From Mermis nigrescens (lineage: Eukaryota; Nematoda; Enoplea; Mermithida; Mermithidae): a stretch of 64,000 nt of DNA. The translations under genes and the position numbers were made by a program. The stretch is from positions 304,744 to 368,743 of the forward strand of contig JAVLUZ010000728.1 of assembly GCA_036768485.1 (NCBI GenBank). The letters run 5' to 3'. The notes under the pieces were generated by a model. It saw only the letters and a program-made list of their open reading frames with translations. It was not told where the DNA came from and searched no databases. Shown one piece after another: positions 1-11,040 of the stretch (its first letter is position 1; each line of letters starts with the position of its first letter).

Positions 1-294
1 TCTTATGTGTGTGCAGTTAGTTTGCTAGCAGTAGCGTGTGTAGAAGCACTTAGTCGCGTTTTCCCCAGGTTGTCGAATGTGCTGATTTCATCGGTGACAT
101 TTTTAAAGTACAAAGTTCAGCGCATAAGCGAGTTTATACCTCAGCATAATAAAAAATATAGGTAATAACTTATGTCTCGACAGCTGTCTGTGGAAGCGGT
201 GCTGGCGCCAATCTAGATCCCTAATCATAGAAAATAGTGCTAAACATTCGATGGGTTGTTCTTACCAATGTTCTAAGTAAGTCATGTGCATACA

Positions 295-418
295 TGTTAT
301 TGCCAGTATATAGGCTAAGCCTGAGATAAATGGGGCAAAAATTGAGTGAGCGAAGCGAGTGGAGCAATTTTTTTCCATGCATATATTAGGGTTAGCCCAT
401 GTCTGGCACTAATCTGAA
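295..418. mobile_element. Hairpin MITE, family M1, copy 1
   Basis: A short imperfect palindrome. The ends resemble the terminal pattern ATTGGTGCCAG...CTGGCACCAAT seen in three other copies (2293-2427, 9552-9681, 13232-13358), but here the left end is decayed (TTATTGCCAG). The centre carries GAGTGAGCGAAGCGAG followed by GGAGCAATTTTT, and subterminal AGGCTAAGCCTGAG is shared with the other copies. There is no coding capacity. The superfamily cannot be assigned because no clear target-site duplication is visible. Confidence 0.6.
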
Positions 419-486
419 TTCTCAGGCAATCCCAGAAACCTCCATAATCAATAGTAATAAAAATGTCATTAATAAACTTCCCTCCA

Positions 487-560
487 ATATCGAATGATTG
501 CTAAAGATTCTGATTTTAAATCAAAAGGTCCACGATTCGAGTCCAGCATGCAGCAGTTTT
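487..560 (+). pseudogene. Decayed tRNA-Leu-like sequence
   Basis: A B-box-like GATTCGAGTCC follows an anticodon-stem-like TGATTTTAAATCA, whose loop would give a TAA (Leu) anticodon, and a D-arm-like stretch GAATGATTGCTAAAG. No matching acceptor stem can be drawn. It is either an old tRNA pseudogene or a SINE head. The evidence is visual only. Confidence 0.3.
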
Positions 561-1489
561 CTATTCTTTCGTTAAACGAAGTCCGACCTATGCCCTTGCC
601 CATCATAGCTGAGTAACATTGACTCGCGGAAAGTTTATGGACACACACAAAAGGTAGGTATCAACCAGACATAGGAATGACCCGAATCAAAATTCTGGAT
701 GCGGGCCTGGCGATAGTCATGTCCTGCAAAAATCTTCTATTTTATAAAGATTCTAGATTTAATACCCGAAGCTGATCCTGATAAGACATACATAATGTTT
801 GGATAAGGGCACCCTAAGACACGTTTATTATGGGCCAATATGGAATACTTTTCACGAGCGCCAGCCAGCGTAACTCGTTAAGTGTTAGTGTTGTTATATT
901 TCAAAATGAAACTTTGCCATGTAAAAGACAAGTCATTTGTCTACCTAACCCAAAAATAGCGCCCCACGTCGCCTTCTCAAGCGATGCTGGGCGCTTTTTT
1001 AAAAGCATTTTAGTGTTCCATGTTAGACCCGAAGTGGGTCAAACTTGAAACACCTTCTTTATTTTTAAAAAGAATCGTTTAGAGAGTCGGAGAAGCCTTA
1101 AAATACGCTCCTTAACTATCCTAAATATTACTACGAACCAAAACATAAGTGCCAAAAGTTTATTCTCAATCTGTATAAGAAGCAAAATGAATGATCAAGT
1201 TGATGTTACAGAAAAATGGCAGATGGCGACTTCTGACTCTACTAACGCAAATAAGACAATCGAAGCGATAATAAAACACAAAAACAAAAGTCTTATCAGG
1301 CCAAACGAGTTTTGGTTGTATAAAGCTGTTAATTCCGTAAGATGCGTATATTCTACATTGGAACACTAAATATGTTCCATGTTAGACAAAACAGGCAATA
1401 TGTGACAAAAATGCCTAAACAGTGGAGAAGGGAAACGGAACGCATAACATAGTCTGCTGATAAAGCGTAAAAAACTACGACTGGAAGCT
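561..1489. other. AT-rich spacer, no gene seen
   Basis: No recognisable gene. The only structure noticed is a 15-nt direct repeat, TGTTCCATGTTAGAC, at 1014-1028 and 1373-1387, with a one-base variant at 18215-18229. The motif may mark the ends of an undefined repeat. Small open frames at 830-1048 and 1187-1369 resemble no family I know and are treated as chance. Confidence 0.4.
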
Positions 1490-2000
1490 GTTCAACCTAG
1501 ATTCACTAAAGATTTTTGGTCATAATAATATTCTTCCTTACGATGATCATTTATACAACTTAAATTATGCAGACTTGAATTAAGACGCTTGCAGATTTGC
1601 CTGTGTATGATGCATCAAATTATTTGTCATAAATCAAGTTTAAAAGCTGATAATTTTTTTGTATTTAATCTTAATAATACCCGCAGCATTAATAAAGTCA
1701 AGTTAGTTATACCTGTTGTTCATTCTAATTTAGAAAAGTTTGATTTCTTTTACATATATATCGCATTTCGAACGATCTTCCTGACTTTATTGTTTCTTCC
1801 CCTAACCTACACATATTTAGGTCTAGCTTAGCAAACTTTGATTTATCTAGATATCTTGTGAGGCTCGCATAAAATTTGTCATTCCATTGACTCGCATGTG
1901 ACTACATAATTCATAATTGTATCTATTATGTATCTTGTCATTTTGTATTTTATCAGTTTGGTTTATTAGTAATAAAATTTCTTGTTGTTGTTGTTGTTAA
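1490..2000 (+). pseudogene. 3' end of a CR1/Jockey-like non-LTR retrotransposon, decayed
   Basis: The translation contains SINKVKLVIPVVHSNLEKF followed, after a frameshift, by remnants of the WNDLP-type tail found at the C-terminus of CR1/Jockey-group reverse transcriptases. It closely parallels the better preserved copy at 4660-4990. Upstream, NNILPYDDHLYNLNYADL in the same direction also fits this C-terminal region. It ends in a 3' UTR with TTTATTAGTAATAAAATTTCTTG and a (TTG)n tail near 1981-1998, as expected for target-primed insertion. It is 5' truncated and cannot make a functional protein. Confidence 0.7.
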
Positions 2001-2136
2001 TCAAAAAGAGGAATAATTTCGTTATTTGTGATTTTTCGAAACATCTTTAAACAGCGATTTTCGGGGTTCTTATCATCAGGAGCACCAGCAGAAACCCAAA
2101 TATTGCCCCGGAAACAAGTTTCTAGAAAGTTTCTTT

Positions 2137-2207
2137 CAGTAGGGATCGAACCTGAGATCTCTCGCTCGTGTCTTAGACAGACACATTATCCAATACACCA
2201 AGGACCC
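2137..2207 (-). pseudogene. tRNA-like sequence (tRNA pseudogene or SINE head)
   Basis: On the minus strand a D-arm-like TTGGTGTATTGGATAATG is followed by a perfect 5-bp anticodon stem GTGTC/GACAC with a 7-nt loop (TGTCTAA) and a B box GGTTCGATCCC. The T stem pairs only partly and the putative acceptor strands do not pair. A working tRNA is therefore unlikely. An anticodon of TCT (Arg) would be implied, but U33 is missing. Confidence 0.45.
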
Positions 2208-2292
2208 AATATTATAATAAGTTAACGAGTTATTAATAAACCGCTTACGTGCTAATCTTTTAAAAATTTGTGGCGACAGCAATTGCTTGCGG

Positions 2293-2427
2293 ATTCAGAT
2301 TGGTGCCAGACATGGGCTTAGCCTAAGGCAAAAATAGGGCAAAAATTGTTCCACTCACTTCGCTCATTCCGCACTTTTTGCTCGATTTATCTCAGGCTTA
2401 CCCCATGAGCTGGCACCAATGTGAATG
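2293..2427. mobile_element. Hairpin MITE, family M1, copy 2
   Basis: The ends are ATTCAGATTGGTGCCAG and the inverse of ATTCACATTGGTGCCAG, a terminal inverted repeat of about 17 bp with one mismatch. Inside are GGGCTTAGCCT, a degenerate ACTCACTTCGCTCATTCCGCA core, and GATTTATCTCAGGCTTACCCC. The layout matches the other M1 copies, and there is no ORF. Confidence 0.7.
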
Positions 2428-2772
2428 CATATAACTAAGCCTAAGCCTAAGACATTGGTAACAACGATTCACTGATTCTTTTCACCATTATTTTCGTGAT
2501 CAGCAACATCAATTTCCCACACTTTCATGATTTACGGAAAAAATTTTTTCCGGAACCCGAAATAATCGTTTTCAAGATAAAGCACCAACATATTCTTGAT
2601 CAGCTCCTTGGATTAATTGGCTGATTTTGGCAAAAATTTTGAAAACATTCTCTGTAATTTCTTGACTCCAAGTACCAAAAATGTAGTCCAGAAACTACAT
2701 TGTATTCTCACTAATTTAGCAAGACTTCTGGTTTCTTTTCCGCGCTCAGAAATCAACTAGTCTACTTTATAC

Positions 2773-4328
2773 CAGGGATGGAAAAAAACCCAGATTTGAA
2801 AATTTTGAATTTTGGGTTTCATTGTTTTTTATAGAAATGATAACTAAAGCTACATACAGTAGCTGGGAATACTTCCAACCACTGTTTTTTAGCGCAGCGC
2901 AAACAAAAGTGGCCGCATGCAAAGGAGAATTTTCGGACATTTGTGCAGTGTGCAAAGGAAAAATTCTTACCATCGAAAATAAGAAAAATGAAGAGAAATG
3001 AATGAGAAAATGATTGAAGGACTTGAAGCGAAACTTTCTTTTCCGAACAAATAAGTGTTGTTTCATAGTCATTTAACATTTTTATTGCTATCATCACAGC
3101 AAAACACTGATACATTCTTTATTAAAACATCGCTATTGACATTGCAAATGACCTGAAATGAATCATTTCAAATTATTATTAATTGATCTTAGAATTAGAA
3201 GGCAAAAATGTCAGTTATTATTTAACAAATTCACAATATATAGCTGCATGGACAGTAAAACTGTACTATGCTTGTAGCATAAACTGGCAAGTCGGGTTCA
3301 GATTCAAGGATCTTGTTTCACTCAACAATGTACAATGTTAAATCTCGTTCACTCGTGCTTGAAACTTGTACAAAATGGAGCTCATTAAATATTCATTCCG
3401 GAAACAGAATGCAGAAGGTGTATGATATAGGCGCATAAAAAATACGCGTAGTAGCCAGTTTTGCTTTGCCTGTATAGTGAACGCTACAGCATCTAACAAA
3501 AACGAGCAGATAAATACTTATAATCTTATGCTTAGTGTATTAATATCGCATTTTAGTTTCTAAGCATAAAATATTTTATTGCGCAAATATGAGCTTCTCT
3601 GCGCAAACGTACGACGCTCTTGATTAGCAGCTGCACAAATGGGAGTGGCACTAAAAAAAGCCTGCTTCCAACAGCTGCAAGACACGAAACAAACAAAGAG
3701 CAACATGCATGCCCTATAGCAATTATTGGGTGGCTCGGAATATAGTCCTCAATTCGTGAACTGAGAAAAAGTGTACTACATGAAGGGACAGCAACAGTAA
3801 GGAGAAGATGGGTGGAATGGACACACACTACACCACTACTACTATGCAGACAGCAGCACTGCCTGTATGCAGCAATGAGCAGAGAGAGATGAACTAGAAT
3901 TGTAATTGTAAATCAGCAGCCTGCACAGACAGACAAGCAGCATGCAACACACACACACACACAACACAAAAACTGCTGAAGGGCAGGCCAGCAGGTCAAA
4001 TTACTCGAACTCAGGAAAGTGCGGGCTATTGAGGTGGCTGAATGAATAAAAGCACCCTGTTTTGCAGCATGGCATGGCATGGCAATTGTAAGCTAGGGGC
4101 TGAGATTTTTGAGCATGGACATCGTGTTGACCAGACTGAAGTTGGTTGGCCTTTACTAGTCAAAGGAACAGCATAAAGCAAACAAAAAGAGATTGGAAAT
4201 ACAATTTGAGTTACCTACAGTATTTATTTCAGTCAATTTGAAAAATTGGTAACCTGTGGATAAAAAACCAAAAACCCAATGATTTTTGCACCCAAAAACG
4301 CACAAAAAACCCAGCCTTGCCAACCCTG
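2773..4328. mobile_element. Non-autonomous hAT-like element, copy 1
   Basis: It starts CAGGGATGGAAAAAAACCC and ends with the inverted equivalent, GGGTTTTTT...CCAACCCTG. CAGGG ends are typical of hAT transposons, which make 8-bp target duplications. The flanks are CTTTATAC (2765-2772) and CTTTTAAC (4329-4336), matching at 6 of 8 positions. The interior of about 1.56 kb has a (CA)n run near 3945-3962 and no transposase ORF, so it would depend on a transposase made elsewhere. The subterminal CCCAGATTTGAAAATTTTG is shared with the second copy at 5006-5628. Confidence 0.7.
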
Positions 4329-4659
4329 CTTTTAACCATCTGGATGGTGTTCCTATCAATGTCCAGCACTTTCCAAAAATGACAAATAACAAAATTTAGC
4401 CAAAAAAGATTTAAGCGATATATATATTCGCTGTATGAGTTAAGTTTTTATTGAAGGAAAAATATGAAAATTTGGTTTGATGCACTTTAAGATGGTAAAA
4501 AATTTTAAGAAGCTTCACAGGTACTTCTACAGAATAGTAACTGATTATGACGTCATCAACAATGATAATGATAGTAATAATTGCAATAGACCCATTTTTT
4601 ACAAAGCGAATTTATTTTTAAAAAATTTTCACAAATCATCTTCAAAAGCTGATTGTATT

Positions 4660-4990
4660 TAATCATAATATTACCCACAGCATTAATAGACTTAAATTAG
4701 TTATACCTGTTGTAAATTGTAATTTAGAAAAGATTGATTTCTTTTACAAATACATCGCAGTTTGGAATGATCTTCCTGATTTCATTGTATCTTCCCCTAA
4801 CCTGAACATATTTAAATCCAGGTTAGTAAACTTTGATTTATCTAGACATCTTGTGGGGCGTGCGTAAAAATTGTCATCACATTGACTCGCATGTCCCATT
4901 ACTAATTTGTTTGTTTCTATAATGTAACTCGTCATTCCATATTTTTTCACTTTGTTTTATTAGTAATAAAATTTCTTTCTTCTTTCTTCT
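4660..4990 (+). pseudogene. 3' end of a CR1/Jockey-like non-LTR retrotransposon
   Basis: The open frame reads SINRLKLVIPVVNCNLEKID, then a VWNDLPDFIVSSPNLNIFKS segment and DLSRHLVGRA, with a stop at 4865-4867. This Trp-Asn-x-Leu-Pro tail is characteristic of the C-terminus of CR1/Jockey-group reverse transcriptases. A short 3' UTR follows, with TTTATTAGTAATAAAATTTC and a (CTT)n-like tail to about 4993. It is the same family as 1490-2000. It is 5' truncated, and the hAT element at 5006 inserted just beyond its tail. Confidence 0.75.
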
Positions 4991-5005
4991 TCTACTTTTA
5001 ATAGC

Positions 5006-5628
5006 CAGGGCTGGCATGAGTGGGTTTTTGGGTTTTTGGTGGGTTTTTGAGGTTTTAAAAATCTTGAGTTATGGGGTTTTTGGTATTCTGATATTTGCTG
5101 GATTTACGCTTCATTGGTGATAAGTTAGATCGTTCACTGCGCCATGAAATTGAGGGCTTTTAAATGAATTTTCAACTGGAAGGCGATGTAATTTTCCAAT
5201 GTTTGATGTCTAACTTTTATACTTATTACGTTGGCAGTTTCAATGGCCTCATTGGAACAAAATTTCTCAACCTTTTGTTTTGTCCATTCAAAATTAAGAA
5301 ATTCATTGAGCACTGATACAGTCTGAAAGCTGGTGTTCATCAAAACCAATGCCAATCGATGGATACTGATGATTGTGATGATAGAGATAGTGATCACTGG
5401 ACACTGATCAGCACAGCAACATTCGAATAAAGCTTTGTTTTGAACTTGTCCTGTTTTTTATGTTGGGTCCGTTATATGTCACAAAGTCAGCCAATTCAAT
5501 GTTTATAACTGTATACAGACAACTCTGGTGTGTATCAGGAAAAACCCACCAAAAACCCTCAAAAACCCACCAAAAACCCCAAAAATCCAAAACGCAAAAT
5601 TTTCAAATCTGGGTTTTTGCCAGCCCTG
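5006..5628. mobile_element. Non-autonomous hAT-like element, copy 2
   Basis: The terminal inverted repeat is CAGGGCTGGCA at both ends, with 8-bp flanks TTAATAGC (4998-5005) and TTAATAAC (5629-5636), a target duplication with one mismatch. Subterminal runs of GGGTTTTTGGTGGGTTTTTG appear on the left and their complements on the right, so the element can fold into a long hairpin. There is no transposase. An open frame that reads out of its right end into the downstream RT fragment is a chance junction. Confidence 0.8.
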
Positions 5629-5639
5629 TTAATAACCGA

Positions 5640-6518
5640 CAATGTATTTGTTCACATTTTATCAAAAGATGTTGAGCCGCTTAGTTCTATTTTCGAAGTT
5701 TCTTATAGAAGTGGTGAAGTACCTTCTTGTTGGAAAGATGCGATTGTAGTACCTATTTTTAAGAAAGGTGATTATTCTTCAGTTGAAAATTACCGTCCAA
5801 TATCTCTTTGTTGCATCACTTGTAAAATTATGGAGTATATTATAAAAAGAGCTTTAATTGCTTCTTTAATGTCAAAAACTAATTTATTTTCACGGCAGTT
5901 TGGTTTTCAAAAGGGAAAGTCATGTGAAACTCAGCTTTTGAAATGTACAAACATGTGGGTTAAATGACTTGACGCATCTATTCCTATTGATGTTGCTTAT
6001 GTCGATTTTAGTAATGCCTTCGACTTTGTCATTTATTCTAAATTGATAGAGAAGTTGAAGCATTATAGGATAAATGGAATGCCATTAAAATGGTCAACTT
6101 CTTTTTTGACAAATCGTACACAAAGGTCAAAATTTTTGATGCTTTTTCTGATCCTAAACCAGTTATTAGTGGCCTTTTTCTGATCCTAAACCTGGCATAC
6201 CTCAAGGTAGCGTTTTAGGACCCTCTTTATTTCTGTTGTTTGTAAACGATTTTGTTCAAGCTGTTGAGCATAGTGAAGTCTTTTTCTATGCTGATGATTT
6301 GAAGCTCTTTTATTTTTCTCAAAATTATACTTTGTTGCAAAAAGATTTAGATAAGCTGGTTTCCTGGTCTAAACAAAATCAGTTAAGCATATCTCTCCCT
6401 AAATGTTCTGTGTTCTATCTAGGGTACACTAATCCTAAAGTTACATATCACCTAAACCATTTTTTGTTGTCTGATGCAGATTCAACAAACTTATCATCTA
6501 GTTGTCATTGTACTAGAC
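5640..6518 (+). pseudogene. Non-LTR reverse transcriptase fragment, CR1/Jockey-like
   Basis: Reverse-transcriptase motifs are readable in order: SYRSGEVPSCWKDAIVVPIF then KKGD and NYRPISL (5700-5805), QFGFQKGKSCETQLL (5900-5942), the YVDFSNAFD catalytic-Asp block (about 6000), GIPQGSVLGPSLFLLFVND (6195-6249) and FYADD, the catalytic YADD box (about 6283-6297). It is broken by a stop at 5965-5967 and a frame change near 6170-6190, where a short phrase CCTTTTTCTGATCCTAAACC is duplicated. The N-terminal endonuclease is absent. The same family lies inverted at 34440-36330. At about 6518 the homology stops and a different coding segment begins. Confidence 0.8.
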
Positions 6519-6803
6519 AACTGCCCTAAGTGGGAATCTGTTCGAAATGACAAAGCAAGGCATACTCTACAAAAGCAACTAGCATTAAAGCTGATGCACA
6601 AAGCTGATCTCAGCATTAATGACGAGAAATATAAACTTGAAGCTGTAGACAAAATTCAAAAGAGTCTGGTGCCAGACTACCAAATAAAAGTTTATCATGG
6701 CAATATTTTGTACTTTCAAGGGCCTGAGGCTGAGAAAGTAATTCACTTGCACGCTGCTAATAATCAATATGATCTAATTACAAAATTGCCTAAGCTGCAT
6801 TAA
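6519..6803 (+). pseudogene. Fragment resembling Polinton/Maverick-type DNA polymerase B (N-terminal part)
   Basis: An open stretch of about 94 codons encodes HTLQKQLALKLMHKADLSI, then VDKIQKSLVPDYQIKVYHGN and LYFQGPEAEKVIHLHAANNQ followed by YDLITKLPKLH and a stop. As I recall them, the N-terminal parts of protein-primed B-family polymerases of Polinton/Maverick elements show the same layout: a Gln/Leu-rich helix, a Y-x-I-x-V-Y strand, a G-P turn, L-x-L, then H/Q-YD-x-I-x-x-x-P. No polymerase catalytic motifs follow, so it is only a fragment. It is joined directly to the RT pseudogene in the same frame. The family call is my reading and has not been tested. Confidence 0.45.
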
Positions 6804-7054
6804 GCCCTAGGCTTGGCTGGCCGGACATCATCAATGCTGTAGGAAAATTGCTTCGCCAATGCGCGACATTACAAGCAGGTTATTAGTGGTGGGCAACCAC
6901 CATTTTTTACACACACACATAGGTACATAGGTATCACTGGATATGCCGCCTATGCTATAACACATCTGATGCCGCTGAGAGGCACTAATTTTTTTGGTTT
7001 TTTTCATTTTTTAATTCAATTAAATTGTTTATAATACACAACTAACTCGCTCGT
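6804..7054. other. Spacer, short repeats only
   Basis: No gene seen. TTGCTTCGCCAATGCGCGACATTACAAG at 6849-6876 recurs in degenerate form in the 8080-8410 repeat cluster, and a short (CA)n lies near 6911. Confidence 0.4.
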
Positions 7055-7680
7055 TTAGGCAATTTTCATACATGCTTTCCATATATTTTTGCCATTTTGA
7101 TCGAAATCTTGCCATAAATCTAAAATAGGCTCAATTTCACGATTTATTAGGCATTGTTTCACATAAAGTGCAAAATCCGAAAATGCTTTCCGATTATTGA
7201 TGCTTTTGCGATTTTCTTTGTATTCTTCAGAAAGCAAACTCCAAAAGCAGGAGCCAATGCTTTGTACATCGTTAGAAGTGATGTACCTCATGCAGGCTTT
7301 ATCAGCCAACTTGGTCACAAAATGATTAAAACTCAATTCACCTTGAGAACTCATTTTATAGATAATTTTTGTCAGATATCGCTCATATTTATAACTTTAC
7401 AAGTCATTTTTCGCTTCTTCAGCCTGTTGAGCAATACATTTTTTAATCACCATGTTCCCAGCCATCTGGGAAGCCCAATTATATTCACAACATCTTGGGC
7501 ACATTTGAACATTAAAATACCATTTTCCTGAATTTGTTTCAAAAACGTCTTTTTCAGACGGATTTTTTTTGACAAAAATGACATAAATGTATCATGAGAG
7601 GGTACATGGGGCGCCCGGATTCTTCCCATATAACTCAATAGGCGGCCGTATTGTCCGCCCATAAGGTTTCTTTTCCTCAT
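7055..7680 (-). pseudogene. Unrecognised, possibly broken coding region (two frames)
   Basis: Two minus-strand open frames follow each other. One is 77 codons (7447-7680), rich in Lys/Arg and starting MRKRNLMGGQYGRLL. The other is 99 codons (7055-7354) and contains FNHFVTKLADKACMRYITSN and ALYVKQCLINREIEPILDLW. In another frame of 7400-7540 the reading MCPRCCEYNWASQMAGNMVI also looks protein-like, suggesting frameshifts in one decayed gene. I do not recognise the family. The nearby polymerase-like fragment makes a decayed Polinton-like element possible, but nothing here proves that. Confidence 0.3.
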
Positions 7681-8079
7681 CCGTAAAAGGACGTTTTCTC
7701 AATTAATATTTTCCTCCATTTTTGAAGATTTAAATTGATGAAAGAATTATTAGTATTTATAGATTTTGCTATCCCTAAAGACCAAAAGTATAAAATGGCT
7801 TGGAAATTGGAGGTTGAACTTCTAGTCTAGAGCGGCGGTCTACCCCTCAAATGATTAAGATGCAGTAGACTGTGGACCTAGACTATAAATAAATATTTCA
7901 TCACATGCACTTAAAATGGATAATTATGTATATCCTGGCAGACCGTGCTATATAGTGAGCCAAGTAGCGCTAGTTACCCCCCCCGAATCCCCCCTGGGCT
8001 GGACGCGTTCAAAAAAAATTTGGGAAAAATTTGGGCAAAATCCATCCATGCTGGCGCATGTCGCGAGCATTGTCAATTT

Positions 8080-8410
8080 AAAGCTATTGCTTCGCCAATG
8101 CATGTGTGATATTACTTGTCTCTTTAGATGTTTCAGTATACGTTGCTTCGCCAGTCAACAAAATGCGCTAATTATAAATTCCATGCAGGCTGCCAATGCG
8201 CAATATTATAATCATAATGTTTCAGTCTATTATACATTGTTATTTTGCTAGTCAACAAAATGCGCTTATTATAAATTCCACACGCGATATTACCAGCTGC
8301 ATGCTTTGCCAATGCGCTTATTATAAATTCACTGCCAATGTGCTTATTATATTCATCATGTTTCAGTCTATTATTATACACTGTTGCTTCGCCAATGCGC
8401 GATAGCGTCA
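8080..8410. repeat. Degenerate tandem repeats containing TGCTTCGCCAATGCG
   Basis: Five or more imperfect units share GTTGCTTCGCCAATGCG, AATGCGCTTATTATAAATTC and ATGTTTCAGTCTATTAT in varying order. The units are scrambled rather than clean, as in an old array. There is no coding signal. Confidence 0.6.
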
Positions 8411-8724
8411 CACACAAGCTGCTTATGCATTAAACGGCCCAGCCAGCTAGCCGTACAATATGTATGTTCATTCCTTGGCTTGCACTTCCCTGCCCCCCAT
8501 GCCTCATCATTGCACCCTGAGAGAAAAAGCCAGGGTGCAAGCAGGGCGCTCCTCCGCCTATACTATAATACAGGACAGGCTGCTTCTCTGTGATCGAGTG
8601 GGCAGGGCCTATAACACAAACAGCCATATATACTGTGTTTTAACGCTAGGGACGCATGCTTAACTACTCACAGGTAGGTGATCTGTGGAGCACATCTGAC
8701 TGACAATACTTTATGTAGTGTAGG

Positions 8725-8995
8725 GTGTTAGATTAGTAATCTTTTGCTCACATGGAATGGAAGTCGATGTAGCTTTTCTATGCAAATTTTTTATAATCAT
8801 GCGTGATATATGTAATAGGCGCTTGTTCGGATGCAAGAATTGTTTATTATGGTTGGTGTTAGATTAGTAAGTAAGCTTATGCTTACGTGGAAGTCAACGT
8901 TGCTTTTCTATGCAAATTTTTTTAATCATATGAGTGAATTACGTTGTTCCGGATGCTAGAATTGCTTATTCCAGTTGTTTACGCTTTATGGTGCT
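8725..8995. repeat. Tandem duplication, about 140-bp unit, two copies
   Basis: GGTGTTAGATTAGTAA, then AGTCGATGTAGCTTTTCTAT and GCAAATTTTTTATAATCAT, recur about 140 bp downstream with small changes (second copy from about 8855). Function unknown. Confidence 0.65.
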
Positions 8996-9551
8996 GCTGT
9001 GTAATACGCATTTTGTATATTGGATTGTGATCAAGGTTGTTTATGCTTTGCGCATTTGCTGCATTCTAAGCATGCCCTAATCTTACAGAAATTAAAGAAC
9101 TATCGACGATTTGTCGAAACTCTGTTAATTGATACAAGATTGACAAATAGTAATAGAGGAGCCGGATTAAAAATCTGATAGGTGTGGCGGAGCATTGAAA
9201 TTGGCCGTATTAGTAGCGGCTATTGATATGGAAATCAGATTTCGTTTCGACGTGACACATTAGTCGAATGCCCAAAACTATTGATATATGAAATTTTATC
9301 CAGCAACTGCTGAAAGGCGTACGACTGTCTGGATCAGCACGGATATCAACAAATAAAAGTGAGTGAGAATTTATACTTCAGTAATTATAATAATTAGGTC
9401 ATGCAAACCATCCGGTGATCAATCTTTTTTGTTAGTGTTAGTTAGAAAGGGAAGGATTATGTATATTTTGACAAATAAGGGTGCTAGCATCATTTTTTCC
9501 TATGTCTCTTCTAATATTTATTTTTTAAGCCTAGGCTTAGTTATGTGCCTT

Positions 9552-9681
9552 CACATTGGTGCCAGGGGATGATGTAAGCCTGAGACAAATGGGGCGAAAA
9601 TTGTGGAGTGAGCAAAGCGAGCGGAGCAATTTTTACCCCATCTTTTTCTTAGGCTTAGATCATCCCCTGGCACCAATCTGA
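9552..9681. mobile_element. Hairpin MITE, family M1, copy 3
   Basis: The inverted ends are TCACATTGGTGCCAGGGGAT (left) and the complement of ATCCCCTGGCACCAATCTGA, one mismatch in about 20 bp, continuing into GATGTAAGCCTGAG / CTTAGGCTTAGATC. The centre is GGAGTGAGCAAAGCGAGCGG. This is one of the best-preserved copies. It is directly preceded by a GCCTAGGCTTAGTTATGTGC phrase that also precedes copy 4. Confidence 0.8.
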
Positions 9682-10280
9682 AGACGCACAGAGTCCAAAG
9701 ACAATTTCGATTAAGGTGAGAATAGCGATTTTATGCGAATTCAAGTAAAATAATAATAATATAATGATATTTATTAACCAATTACTGCCGTAGAAAATGC
9801 AATATAAATTACATGAAAAAGGATATAATAAAAGATAATGTCAAAAGAACAAAAGAAAGTTCATCAGCATAGCATAGTAATGGCTGAGACGTACAAGTAG
9901 GATTGTTTAATATAAAAGTTGAAAAAACAGACAGAAATGAAAGTTAGAAAATAAAATTTTCTAAAGTTTTTTTTCAATCAAAAAACTTTTCCGTCTGTTT
10001 TTTCAATTTTCATGTTAAAGATACCTGCGGAGTAAGTTAAGAATATGGTACTTCCAGGATGCTATGAAATAAACATCAGAAGAGCGGATTTTTTTGCTCA
10101 GTACTCAGAACATGTTGAAAGAAAGCGCGGAAAAAAATATTCATTCGTCTATGATCAATATTACAAAAGCTATGGGTTTCGTTAATTAGCCTCTCCTTGA
10201 CCTACGCAAGCATCTAATTGACCTAAGTATTTGAAGATTCAACAGCTGAATGCAGAATCACATGTAGATACCCAGTTCAC
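9682..10280. other. AT-rich spacer, no gene seen
   Basis: No coding signal. A hairpin is present: GTTGAAAAAACAGACAG near 9918-9934 pairs with CGTCTGTTTTTTCAA near 9991-10005. Confidence 0.4.
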
Positions 10281-10398
10281 GTCGATTTAAGCATCTATAC
10301 ATCAACCTATGCATCTATACATCTACCTAAGCATCTATACGTCGACCTAAGCATCTATACATCAACCTAAGCATCTATACATCGACCTAAGCATATAT
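10281..10398. repeat. 20-bp tandem repeat, about six units
   Basis: Units begin at 10291, 10311, 10331, 10351 and 10371 with the consensus GCATCTATACATCAACCTAA and a few substitutions, flanked by partial units. It is a simple minisatellite and is not coding. Confidence 0.85.
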
Positions 10399-10399
10399 T

Positions 10400-11040
10400 G
10401 ACCTGAGCGGGAGCGACCTCCACCTAAGCAGCTTAAAACATCTTTTCAGATATACTAAGCCTAAGCCTAAGTATATTAGAAGCAAAAACTTAGATTTTCC
10501 TATATCTTATCAAGTAAAACCGAAAAAACATGCAGAAAAATGAAAATTTTTTGAAGTTTTTAAAAGTTCAAACAGCTTTCCACGTCTTTTTTCTTGTTTC
10601 TCCTTCATTGCTATGCTTCTTTCCATAATTTCAGCCCATATGATTTATTTCTGACAAATGAGTAAGTCCTTGGATCGATCCATTTAATTGTCCCACCCAA
10701 CACTCAAATCGACAGTTGCCTGCAGCTTTGCAAGTATGGCTCAGATTTTTACCAAATTTTTTTCCGTGCTTCAATTTATCATGTTCTACCAGTTTGGCAC
10801 AAAAATTTTGGCACTCTGTATTCGTTTTGCAGGTATCATTCGACAAAACTGAGTTTCGGAACCAGCGAACCGCGATAGAAGCATAGAGGTGTTAGAACAA
10901 ACGAAGACCAGCCAAGTGGCAGCCGCGGAAAGAAAACTGGAACGTTCAAGCCGCAAAGCCGATGGAAATATGACAGAGGAAAGGGGAAGCAGAACTAGTG
11001 AAAGATTGAAGCGATCCTGAACCGATTAGTCATGTGATAA
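10400..11040. other. Spacer, no gene seen
   Basis: AT-rich DNA without recognisable coding or RNA features. A 71-codon minus-strand frame at 10631-10846 contains several Cys and His but shows no family pattern that I can name. Confidence 0.35.
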
